From assembly GCA_038254435.1 (NCBI GenBank), contig JBBSGD010000026.1, forward strand, positions 1-29,462: a DNA stretch of 29,462 bases. The letters run 5' to 3'. The notes under the pieces were generated by a model. That model was not told the origin of the DNA. It saw only the letters and a program-made list of their open reading frames with translations, and searched no databases. The DNA is from JBBSGD01 sp038254435 (GTDB lineage Bacteria > Actinomycetota > CADDZG01 > WHSQ01). Positions 22,667 to 29,262 of the stretch are shown in pieces. How positions within the stretch are numbered: position 1 is the first letter of the stretch; each line of letters opens with the position of its first letter. The position numbers and the translations under genes were made by a program.

Positions 22667-23728
22667 ATGGCCGCGTCGCCCCGCGCTAGAGCCGTTCAGC
22701 CAGATGAGGCATCCGGCCTCGTGGACGAAGCCGCGCTGTCCGAATACCTCGATCGACGGATGCCAAGCCGGGCCCCGGTGAAGGTGACGAGGCACCGAGC
22801 GGGGCATTCGAACGAGACCTTCTTTGTCACACGCGGCGACCGGCGGTGGGTCCTGCGCCGTCCACCGCGTGGCGCCTTTCTGCCGACGGCGCACGACGTG
22901 GGCCGCGAGTACCGGGCCATGGCCGCCCTTCAGCGCACGATTGCTCGCGTGCCGCGGACTCATCTTTACTGCGCGGACGAGTCGGTCATCGGCGCGCCTT
23001 TCTATCTGATGGAGCGGGTGGAGGGCGTGGTCGTGCGCGACCGGGCTCCCAAGGGCTTCGGCCCGGGCGCGCGTGCGGGATTCGGGACCGAGCTGGTCGA
23101 CACGCTGGCCGAGCTGCACTCGCTCGACCCGGCGACGCTCGACGTTCCCGGCGGCGCACGACCCGGCGGCTACCTGGAACGGCAGCTCAGGCGCTGGAGC
23201 GGGCAGCTCGAGCTCACGCTGCCGCACACGCGGCCCATTCCCGATCTCGAGACCGTCGGCGCCTGGCTCGCTGCCAACAAGCCTCAGTCGCCACCGCCTA
23301 CCGTCGTGCACGGCGACTACAAGCTCGACAACGCGCTGTTCTCGCCCCGGCCCCCGGCCCGCCTCGAGGTGATGCTCGACTGGGAGATGGCGACGGTGGG
23401 CGATCCGCTGGCCGATCTCGGGTGGCTGATCTCGTTCTGGCCCGACTCGCCGGGCGCCGATGACCTCCTTGCGCGCATGACGCCGGTGGGAACAGAGCCC
23501 GGCTTCACGGCGCGGGCCGAGCTCGTGCGTCGTTACGGCGAGCGCACCGGGCTCGAGCTGGCGGGGCTGGACTGGTACGAGGTCCTGGCCGTGTGGAAGC
23601 TGGCGATCCTCCTCGAGGGCTCCTACGCGCGGCATCTGAGCGGCGCTACCGACGACCCGTTCTTTGCCGAGCTGGGCCGCGCCGTGCCTCAGCTCGCGCT
23701 GAGGGCGAGGAAGGTGGCCGCGGCATGA
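22667..23728 (+). CDS. APH-fold phosphotransferase, ACAD10/11 kinase-domain type
   Basis: The 353-residue product has a kinase-like fold: the nucleotide-binding opening RHRAGHSNETFFVTRGDRRW, the Lys-replacing VLRRPP segment, YLMERVEGVVVRD, the catalytic HGDYKLDN at residues 215-222, and the metal-binding LDWEMATVGDPLADLG. The RRPPRG and 'vGDPLaDLGwl' phrases are typical of the group found in the kinase domain of ACAD10/ACAD11, where 4-hydroxyacyl-CoAs are phosphorylated before dehydration. The substrate here is inferred only. The stop overlaps the downstream HAD gene (ATGA). Confidence 0.87.
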   Translation: MAASPRARAVQPDEASGLVDEAALSEYLDRRMPSRAPVKVTRHRAGHSNETFFVTRGDRRWVLRRPPRGAFLPTAHDVGREYRAMAALQRTIARVPRTHLYCADESVIGAPFYLMERVEGVVVRDRAPKGFGPGARAGFGTELVDTLAELHSLDPATLDVPGGARPGGYLERQLRRWSGQLELTLPHTRPIPDLETVGAWLAANKPQSPPPTVVHGDYKLDNALFSPRPPARLEVMLDWEMATVGDPLADLGWLISFWPDSPGADDLLARMTPVGTEPGFTARAELVRRYGERTGLELAGLDWYEVLAVWKLAILLEGSYARHLSGATDDPFFAELGRAVPQLALRARKVAAA

Positions 23729-24360
23729 GCCGCTTTGATGCCCTGATCGTTGATTTCGGCGGCGTGCTCACAACCCCGCTACAGGACGCGCTGTCCGCCT
23801 TCGCGCGGCGCAACGGCCTCGAGCTCCAGGATCTCGTGCGCGCCGCCCTCAAGGCCTATGCCGGGGACGACGACCGCCTCGTCACGGATTTCGAAACCGG
23901 CGCCATCGCCGAGCCGGAGTTCGCCGCGCAGCTGTCCCTCCGCCTCGCCGAGGAGACCGGCGTTGCCATCGATTCGCAAGGCTTGATCGACTCTCTCTTT
24001 GCTAGTCTCGAGCTCGAGGAGTCGATGTTCGCGGCAGTCGCCAAGGTGCGGCGGGCCGGCCTCAAGAGCGCGCTCCTGTCCAATTCGTGGGGCGAGGGCA
24101 TATACCCCAAGGAGCGTCTGTCCGAGCTCTTTGACGTCGTCGTCATCTCGAGCCAGGTGGGGCTCCGCAAACCCGACCCGGCCATCTTCAGGCTCACCAC
24201 CGAGCGGCTCGCCCTTGCCCCCGCGCGCTGCGTCTTCGTAGACGATCACCCTGGGCACCTCGAGGCCGCGAGTGAGCAGGGGATGACCACTGTGCTGCAC
24301 CGCTCGCCGGAGACGACCATCGCCGAGCTCGAGGCCCTGCTCAACCTGGAGCTTCGCTAA
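23725..24360 (+). CDS. HAD-superfamily hydrolase (subfamily IA), ACAD10 N-domain-like
   Basis: The 211-residue product has the nucleophile Asp10 in VDFGGVLT, the Ser/Thr motif LLSNSWG, the Lys motif GLRKPDP and the acidic motif FVDDHPGHLEAA. In motif I the usual second Asp (DxD) is Gly (DFGG), as in the HAD domain of ACAD10 and soluble epoxide hydrolase N-domains; this may alter phosphatase activity. The ATG overlaps the kinase stop by four bases, so the two proteins are made together. They correspond to two of the three domains of vertebrate ACAD10. Confidence 0.87.
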   Translation: MSRFDALIVDFGGVLTTPLQDALSAFARRNGLELQDLVRAALKAYAGDDDRLVTDFETGAIAEPEFAAQLSLRLAEETGVAIDSQGLIDSLFASLELEESMFAAVAKVRRAGLKSALLSNSWGEGIYPKERLSELFDVVVISSQVGLRKPDPAIFRLTTERLALAPARCVFVDDHPGHLEAASEQGMTTVLHRSPETTIAELEALLNLELR

Positions 24361-24361
24361 T

Positions 24362-24405
24362 AGCCGCCGGGGCGTGCGCAGGCGCTGCAGCAATCCCCGG
24401 GGGCT
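24362..24405. terminator. bidirectional terminator hairpin between the HAD gene and yajQ
   Basis: Arms AGCCGCCGGGG (24362-24372) and CCCCGGGGGCT (24395-24405) pair at 10 of 11 positions between two convergent stop codons. No T run is present. Confidence 0.55.
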
Positions 24406-24907
24406 AACGATAGTTCGTGAACTGGAGCGGGATGCCGAAGTCGTGTTCGGTGAGCGCCTGAATGATGTCCTGGAGCACGTCACGGGACTTCGAGCTGATG
24501 CGTACCTGGTCGCTCTGCACCGAGGCCTGTGCCTTGACCTTGAGGTCCTTGACGTGCTTCACGACCTCCCTGGCCTTGTCCGTCGAGATGCCCTGGTTGA
24601 TGGTCAGGGTTTGGCGGGCGGTTCCGCCGCCGGCAGGCTGGATCTCGCCGCGCGCCAGGGCCTTGAGCGGGACCTTGCGCTTGACGAGCTTCTCGTCGAG
24701 GACCCTGGCGCAGTCCTTGACCTTCTGCTCGGTGTTGGAGCGGACGACGATGGCGTCGGCTGCGCCTTCGGTGCCCAGCTCGAGGCTCGAGCCCGTGCCC
24801 TTGAAGTCGTAGCGCTGAGAGATCTCACGTGTTGCCTGGTCGAGCGCGTTGCGGACCTCTTGCAGATCGACCTCAGAGACGACGTCGAATGAGGATTCTT
24901 TGGCCAT
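24404..24907 (-). CDS. yajQ: YajQ family nucleotide-binding protein
   Basis: The 167-residue product is full length. It matches YajQ: FDVVSEVDLQEVRNALDQA, REISQRYDFKG, ARQTLTINQGIS, then KDLKVKAQASVQ with VRISSKSRDVLQDII, and PLQFTNYR at the end. Family members have two RNP-like domains and bind nucleotides or RNA; in Xanthomonas one binds cyclic di-GMP and acts with a regulator. In actinobacteria the role is not settled. It is a single gene with a -10 box six bases before the ATG. Confidence 0.95.
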   Translation of the reverse strand: MAKESSFDVVSEVDLQEVRNALDQATREISQRYDFKGTGSSLELGTEGAADAIVVRSNTEQKVKDCARVLDEKLVKRKVPLKALARGEIQPAGGGTARQTLTINQGISTDKAREVVKHVKDLKVKAQASVQSDQVRISSKSRDVLQDIIQALTEHDFGIPLQFTNYR

Positions 24908-24913
24908 GTAGCG

Positions 24914-24919
24914 AGGGTA
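24914..24919 (-). promoter_or_regulatory. putative -10 box (TACCCT) of yajQ
   Basis: TACCCT on the minus strand lies six bases before ATG 24907; no Shine-Dalgarno sequence is seen. Confidence 0.45.
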
Positions 24920-24942
24920 CCGGATGCGCGAAGCAGGGCGTG

Positions 24943-25305
24943 CTAGCGCACGAACTCCCGCAGCAGGGGCATGAGCTCCGAGATGCGCGCCTTGTTGAGG
25001 TAGGCGTCCGCCCAGCCGGGGAGCTCTTCGAGGGCCGCCGAGAAGGCCACGATCTTGGTCCCGGGGATGACCGCTCGCAGGATCTCTGCAGCTCCTTCGC
25101 CGTCGAGCCGGGGCAGCCGGTAGTCGAGGATGACCACGTCGGGCTGGAGGTGAAGGGCAAGCGGCACCGCTTCGACCCCATTGGAGGCTTCGCCCACGAC
25201 CTCGAGCCCGTCGTCCTCACAAAGAAGGCGGAGGACGTGGCGGACCTCCTCGTCGTCGTCGACTATGAGGACGGTGCTCCCGCTGTGCAGCGGCTGCGTG
25301 TTCAC
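24943..25305 (-). CDS. stand-alone response regulator receiver domain
   Basis: The 120-residue product is a CheY-like receiver and nothing more: acidic pocket VDDDEE (residues 15-20), phosphoacceptor Asp61 (VVILDYRLPRLDG), the switch Ser near FSA (89) and Lys105 in AYLNKA. With no output domain it must act by protein contact or as a phosphate relay. No histidine kinase is adjacent. The GTG at 25305 is the only reasonable start; its ribosome site is weak. Confidence 0.9.
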   Translation of the reverse strand: MNTQPLHSGSTVLIVDDDEEVRHVLRLLCEDDGLEVVGEASNGVEAVPLALHLQPDVVILDYRLPRLDGEGAAEILRAVIPGTKIVAFSAALEELPGWADAYLNKARISELMPLLREFVR

Positions 25306-25611
25306 AAGAGTGAGCCTGCCCTAAGGGGGTCCGGTTTGTCTAGTCCCCCGGGGCCACTAAAAAAATCTGGAAAATCTCCGGCGCCTTGCCTACCGCTTGT
25401 GACCAGCGGCTAGTTACGCAAGGTTGCAGATGGACTACGAAGGGTAGCCGGCGAGACCGGTTTTCGGGTGGACAGGGCGAGGGAATGTCTGGTAACTAGT
25501 CAGCATAGTTACGGGCCTCACAGACAGGCCCTAGGCGCGCTCTCTCGTGGGGCGGCGAAGGCGGACCGCCGGCGCGCCGATCGCGGGTAACTGAAAGGAG
25601 AGTGGACGTAG
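25306..25611. other. intergenic region holding the structured leader
   Basis: This 306-base divergent gap lies between the receiver gene and the CAP-domain gene. Its left part (25324-25370) has a GGGGG/CCCCC pair and an A-run; its right part holds the candidate leader RNA described separately. Confidence 0.6.
25381..25592 (+). promoter_or_regulatory. candidate structured 5' leader (riboswitch-like), family not identified
   Basis: The stretch before the CAP-domain gene can form nested helices: CTAGTTAC 25410-25417 with GTAACTAG 25492-25499; GCGCCT 25381-25386 with AGGCGC 25533-25538; and hairpins 25393-25409 (CCGCT/AGCGG) and 25513-25531 (GGGCCT/AGGCCC). A competing stem pairs GGCGCGC 25534-25540 with GCGCGCC 25572-25578. 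AGTTAC occurs twice (25412, 25507) and GTAACT twice (25492, 25587) in alternation. The last GTAACT is one base before the AAAGGAG ribosome site, so alternative pairing could expose or hide it. Secreted wall-acting proteins in actinobacteria are often under riboswitch control (for example c-di-AMP), but I could not match a known consensus. Confidence 0.5.
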
Positions 25612-26154
25612 ATGTTCTACGCGCGCGCCCTTTTTGGCGGCTCCCCCCGGCCGCTCACGCTGCTGGTCGCATTGGTCGTTGGCTTCGTGCTGCTCGTCCC
25701 CGGGGGAGCCGGGTCGGGTCGGCATTCTCCGTGGGCGTCCCCTAGGGCCAAGGCTGCAGGCCGCTGGCATTTCAAGGGGATGGAGAGGTGCTTCATGAAA
25801 AAGATCAACCACAGGCGGGCCCACCACGGCAGGCGCAAGCTCGATTCAGACAAGCAGCTCGGTTACGTCGCGCGCAGGCACGCCAAGCGCGAGGCGAGGT
25901 CGGCCGGGATCTACCATGACGACCGTCTCGCAGCAGAGGTGACGCACTGGAGGGCGCTGGGACAGAACACCGGGGAGGGGTTCGGCTGCAAGTCGCTGTT
26001 CCACGCGTTCTGGTATTCGTCCGTGCACCGCGCCAACATCCTCGGACAGTGGCGTCATTTTGCGGTCGGAACCAAATGGCGCCACGGGGTGCTCTATGTG
26101 CAGCAGGTGTTCGAGGCTCGGCACAACCCAGGCAACGTGTGGCATTCGCCGTAG
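25612..26154 (+). CDS. secreted CAP/SCP-domain protein
   Basis: The 180-residue product has a signal peptide or anchor (LTLLVALVVGFVLLVPGG) and a CAP domain from about residue 60. Landmarks are INHRRAHHGRRKL, HAKREARSAGIYHDD, THWRALGQNTGEGF, the CAP signature SSVHRANILG, and YVQQVFEA. The usual GEN motif is GQN (Glu replaced by Gln118), while His102 and His139 remain. Bacterial CAP proteins (YkwD/SafA-like) are extracellular and of uncertain activity, and are often linked to the cell wall or spore coat. ATG 25612 has GGAGAG nine bases upstream, beneath the structured leader. Confidence 0.87.
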   Translation: MFYARALFGGSPRPLTLLVALVVGFVLLVPGGAGSGRHSPWASPRAKAAGRWHFKGMERCFMKKINHRRAHHGRRKLDSDKQLGYVARRHAKREARSAGIYHDDRLAAEVTHWRALGQNTGEGFGCKSLFHAFWYSSVHRANILGQWRHFAVGTKWRHGVLYVQQVFEARHNPGNVWHSP

Positions 26155-26215
26155 AGACAGACCTGCGCTTCCTGCCCAGCGGCCCGGCCGCGCGGCCCGG
26201 CGCTCTGCCGCGCCC

Positions 26216-27115
26216 CTAGCCGGCGGGTGAGGGCGAGGGGGTGGGCGTGGCTTCGGGAAACAGCGCCGCGGCGTCCTCAACCGCCATCTTTGGTGCCTGG
26301 GTCAAAGGACGCGGAACGTAATCCGCGATCCACTTGTCGTAGGACTCGATCCAGGACCCGAAGGCCTTGAAGCCGACTATCTCGCGATCGAGATAAGCGA
26401 TCCAGCCCTTGCCCTCGGGAGCGCCGACGATTCCGTAGCCTTCGGTAGAGAGCTGGTCCCCTGTGATCTTGAGCCGTGGGTCGTCGACCGCCCCGGGCAG
26501 GAGCTTCACGTTGGAAGCGGTCACCGCGTCGACTTTGCCCTTGCGAAGAAGCGCGATGCAGCGGGCCGGGGACGCCTCGATGACCCGTGAGGGGGTCACC
26601 CCGAGCTCGCCGGCGGCCACCTCGGTGACGGGATCGAGGCTTGCGCACAGCCGCTTGTCGCCGAGGTCGGATACTTGCTCGAGCCCAGAGCCGGCCGCCA
26701 CGAGAAGCTGCTGGTGGGCCACGAAATAGGGGTTGGTCGTGGGGTTGTCGTGGGTGAACAGCTGGGTAATAGGCGAGGTCGAGAAGGTCATGTCGAGCTG
26801 CCCCCGATCGGCCATCTTCACGAGCTTCCCACTGGGCCCGACAACGAACACCGGCTTGACGCCCAACGAGTCTGCTATGAAGCGGGCGAGGTCGACCATG
26901 AACCCACGCGGCGCCCCGTCGCCCGTGTAAGCAAAGGGCGCAAGGTCCTTGGGCAGTCCCACGCGCAGCTCGCCGGCCGCCTGCACTTGCGCCATCTGCG
27001 TCACCGGGTCGAAGGTCCGAGGGCCACCGGCCGGGTTGGCGCCCGACGAGGTGCACGCCGCACAGGTGAGCCCCACGGCGATCACGAACGCAGAGAGTCG
27101 TGGGGGCCGGGTCAT
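26216..27115 (-). CDS. solute-binding lipoprotein, SBP_bac_3 family (amino-acid type)
   Basis: The 299-residue product has a signal peptide ending CAAC (Cys21, probable lipidation) and then family 3 solute-binding features: ELRVGLPKDLAPFAYTGDGA, the conserved GFMVDLARFIADSLGV, LDMTFSTSPIT, a hinge region around KRLCASLDPV and the FKAFGSWIESYDKWIADYV helix. It would bind an amino acid or similar small polar ligand outside the cell. No permease or ATPase gene is adjacent, so it is an orphan or works with a transporter coded elsewhere. The Pro/Ser/Thr-rich tail is unusual. It follows the ribbon-helix-helix gene by 14 bases. Confidence 0.87.
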   Translation of the reverse strand: MTRPPRLSAFVIAVGLTCAACTSSGANPAGGPRTFDPVTQMAQVQAAGELRVGLPKDLAPFAYTGDGAPRGFMVDLARFIADSLGVKPVFVVGPSGKLVKMADRGQLDMTFSTSPITQLFTHDNPTTNPYFVAHQQLLVAAGSGLEQVSDLGDKRLCASLDPVTEVAAGELGVTPSRVIEASPARCIALLRKGKVDAVTASNVKLLPGAVDDPRLKITGDQLSTEGYGIVGAPEGKGWIAYLDREIVGFKAFGSWIESYDKWIADYVPRPLTQAPKMAVEDAAALFPEATPTPSPSPAG

Positions 27116-27129
27116 GTGTGCGCGGTGGC

Positions 27130-27423
27130 CTACAGGTAACCGAGCGATTGCAGACGCTTGCGGATCGCCTCGATCTCCTCGGGCGAGAGCGGATCGCCCT
27201 CGTCCGTGGCGGCGGGACCGCCGGACGAAGGAGCGCCGGGGGTGCCCGAAAGCTTGCCGGTGAGGGCATGGTGAGACACGAGATCGCGCAGCACATAGAC
27301 GGCGAACTCGGTGACCGAGTGGAACCCCGAGCCCTCGATCACTTGCTTGAGCTGTGTGTACAGGGGGCGCGGGATCTTGAGCGTGACATTGCTCTCGGGC
27401 CTGGGCTCTTGCTTCATCGTCAC
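27130..27423 (-). CDS. ribbon-helix-helix (CopG-like) DNA-binding protein
   Basis: The 97-residue product has an N-terminal ribbon-helix-helix fold (NVTLKIPRPLYTQLKQVIEG, then SVTEFAVYVLRDLV), a Gly/Pro/Ser linker and a C-terminal helix SPEEIEAIRKRLQSLGYL. RHH dimers insert the beta ribbon in the DNA major groove. The gene is upstream of, and probably cotranscribed with, the solute-binding protein gene, which it may regulate together with itself. The final 'LxxLGYL' helix resembles the end of the AlkP-superfamily protein elsewhere in the window. GTG 27423 has GGGGA upstream; ATG two codons later is possible. Confidence 0.8.
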   Translation of the reverse strand: MTMKQEPRPESNVTLKIPRPLYTQLKQVIEGSGFHSVTEFAVYVLRDLVSHHALTGKLSGTPGAPSSGGPAATDEGDPLSPEEIEAIRKRLQSLGYL

Positions 27424-27498
27424 GCATCATCCCCGATATCGCGCCGGCGCTCCTACGGATTCTTGCATAAGGGACTATTCACCCGTTCGTCACTCGGC

Positions 27499-27504
27499 TA
27501 CCAT
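27499..27504 (+). promoter_or_regulatory. putative -10 box (TACCAT) of the amidase gene
   Basis: TACCAT lies nine bases before ATG 27514, with no Shine-Dalgarno sequence between. Confidence 0.5.
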
Positions 27505-27513
27505 CACCCACCT

Positions 27514-29262
27514 ATGCAGTCGCGGGTTCCCCTGTACCTTCGCCTCGTCGTCGCGCTCGCCGTCCTGGCCGCGCTGCTCGTGCCTCCGCTGGTGGCGCCC
27601 GCGCGCACCGTCTACGTTCCCCGCACGATGGCTCGCTCGGTGAGGCTGGCGCCTGCCCTCACACCCGAGCGCCTCCCGCTGCGCCTTGCCGCGACGCACA
27701 TTGCTTTTTCCTGGACGGGTGATGACAGAACCGGGATCGCCTACCGGCTGGTCTCGAGCGACGGGCAGACGTCATCGTGGTTGAGGGCGCATGAAGCGCA
27801 CGACCTCGAGCACGGCGATCACCATTACTCCACAGTTCTCGAGGTTGACAAGCCACTAGCCATCCGGTGGAAGGCGATCACGCCCCCGGGATTGCGCATG
27901 GGCCCGGTCACCGTCGACGAGCTCAACACTGAAGACGGACCGGCGACGCCGGTTACCGTGCCCGCGACTGCCGATGCGCGCGCACGGACTCCCGACATAG
28001 TCACGCGGGCCGAGTGGGGCGCCAACGAATCGCTGAAGCGGGTCTCGAGAGGCTGCAAGCGTCACTTCTACCCTTTCCAGCAACTCTTCGTTCATCACAC
28101 CGCCGGGGTCAATCACGACACGCACCCCCGGGCGACTATGCGGGCCATCTACTGGTTCCACACCGAGCGGCGCGGCTGGTGCGACATTGGCTACAACTTC
28201 GTGATCGCGCCCAACGGCAAGATCTTCGAGGGCCGCTGGGCGCGCGACTACAAGCCCTTCGAGCTGCACGACGGCGAGACCGGCTCGGGCAAGAAGGTGG
28301 TTCAGGGCGCTCATGTCGAGGGCTTCAACTCCGGGAGCATGGGCATCAGCATGATGGGCAACTACTCCACGGTTCGGCCCCCGCACGCCATGAAGCATTC
28401 GCTTGCCAGGCTGCTGGCTTTCGAGGCCGACCGGCACAACCTCAACCCGACCGGCTCGCATGTCTATCGCAACCCGGTCACCGGGCTCACGAAACGCCTC
28501 CCTTATATCGCAGGCCACCGCGATGCGGGCTCCACCGAGTGCCCCGGCAACCATCTGTATGCCGACCTGCCGGGCATCCGCAGGCACGTCAAGAGGATCG
28601 TGGGGGCCGGAAAGGCAAACACCAGGCTTCGTCTCTCCCCGCCCACTGCGCCCGCCGTGTACGGTTCGGCTGCCCGTATCTCGGGGCGTCTGCGCAGCGC
28701 CGCTGGGGAGCCTCTTGCGGGCCGCTCGATCACGATCTTCCGGCGCTACGAGGGCTCGTCGTGGCGCACAGAAGGTAGCGTCACGAGCCGCGCGGACGGG
28801 CGGTTGACGGCGACCCTGTTGCTCAAGAGGGACGCCTCGGTGATCGCCGTGTATGACGGAGGCCGTCACCTGTGGGGCTCGCAGAGCCACAAGGTGGTGC
28901 AGGCGGTGGCGCCGAAGCTCTCGCTCCTCGCCGAGGGAGGCACGAAGGGCCCAGACGGCGTGGTGACCTACCCTGCGGGCACCGAGGCAGTGCACCTATC
29001 CGGGACGGTTGCCCCGCCCCACGTGGGTTCGACGATCAAGGTGAACGTTTCTTCGGTGGACGACAACGGCACCCGCACCAGGGTGGCCACCGGGCGGCCC
29101 AAGGCGGGTAACTCCGGCGGCTACCGCTATCGCTTCTCGATGCCTCACCCCGGGAGCGGGGGGACCTTTCGGGCCGTGGCGCACGTCGCTGCCGTCCGGC
29201 ACCACGCCGCCGGGCGCAGCGAGCCGGTGAAGTTCGTGATCACGCCGCCGGCCTCGGGCTAG
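27514..29262 (+). CDS. secreted N-acetylmuramoyl-L-alanine amidase (PGRP/Amidase_2) with C-terminal beta domains
   Basis: The 582-residue product has a signal peptide (VVALAVLAALLVPPLVAPA), an N-terminal beta-rich region of about 130 residues, and the amidase domain from about residue 165 (VTRAEWGANES). Zinc ligands are His194 (FVHHTAG), His335 (AGHRDAG) and Cys343 (STECPG), with YNFVIAPNGKIFEGR between them. It would cut the bond between muramic acid and L-Ala in peptidoglycan. Two Ig-like or cell-wall-binding beta regions fill residues about 370-582. The start is leaderless by appearance. The stop lies only 20 bases before the end of a transposase gene on the other strand, so its natural 3' region may have been replaced. 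Confidence 0.9.
   Translation: MQSRVPLYLRLVVALAVLAALLVPPLVAPARTVYVPRTMARSVRLAPALTPERLPLRLAATHIAFSWTGDDRTGIAYRLVSSDGQTSSWLRAHEAHDLEHGDHHYSTVLEVDKPLAIRWKAITPPGLRMGPVTVDELNTEDGPATPVTVPATADARARTPDIVTRAEWGANESLKRVSRGCKRHFYPFQQLFVHHTAGVNHDTHPRATMRAIYWFHTERRGWCDIGYNFVIAPNGKIFEGRWARDYKPFELHDGETGSGKKVVQGAHVEGFNSGSMGISMMGNYSTVRPPHAMKHSLARLLAFEADRHNLNPTGSHVYRNPVTGLTKRLPYIAGHRDAGSTECPGNHLYADLPGIRRHVKRIVGAGKANTRLRLSPPTAPAVYGSAARISGRLRSAAGEPLAGRSITIFRRYEGSSWRTEGSVTSRADGRLTATLLLKRDASVIAVYDGGRHLWGSQSHKVVQAVAPKLSLLAEGGTKGPDGVVTYPAGTEAVHLSGTVAPPHVGSTIKVNVSSVDDNGTRTRVATGRPKAGNSGGYRYRFSMPHPGSGGTFRAVAHVAAVRHHAAGRSEPVKFVITPPASG

Noticed and set aside
22553..23635. 360-codon minus-strand frame
   Set aside because: It is antisense to the APH kinase gene, whose catalytic motifs are clear; the minus frame has no domain.
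25381..25592. Known c-di-GMP (GEMM) or c-di-AMP (ydaO) riboswitch
   Set aside because: ACGCAA and GTAGCCGG recall GEMM pieces, but the CAGGGCAAACC half and the closing GGGUUACC are absent. The ydaO core could not be matched either. It is left as unassigned.
26181..26200. GGCC-rich hairpin between the CAP and solute-binding genes
   Set aside because: The stem is only four clean base pairs in very GC-rich sequence; too weak to call a terminator.
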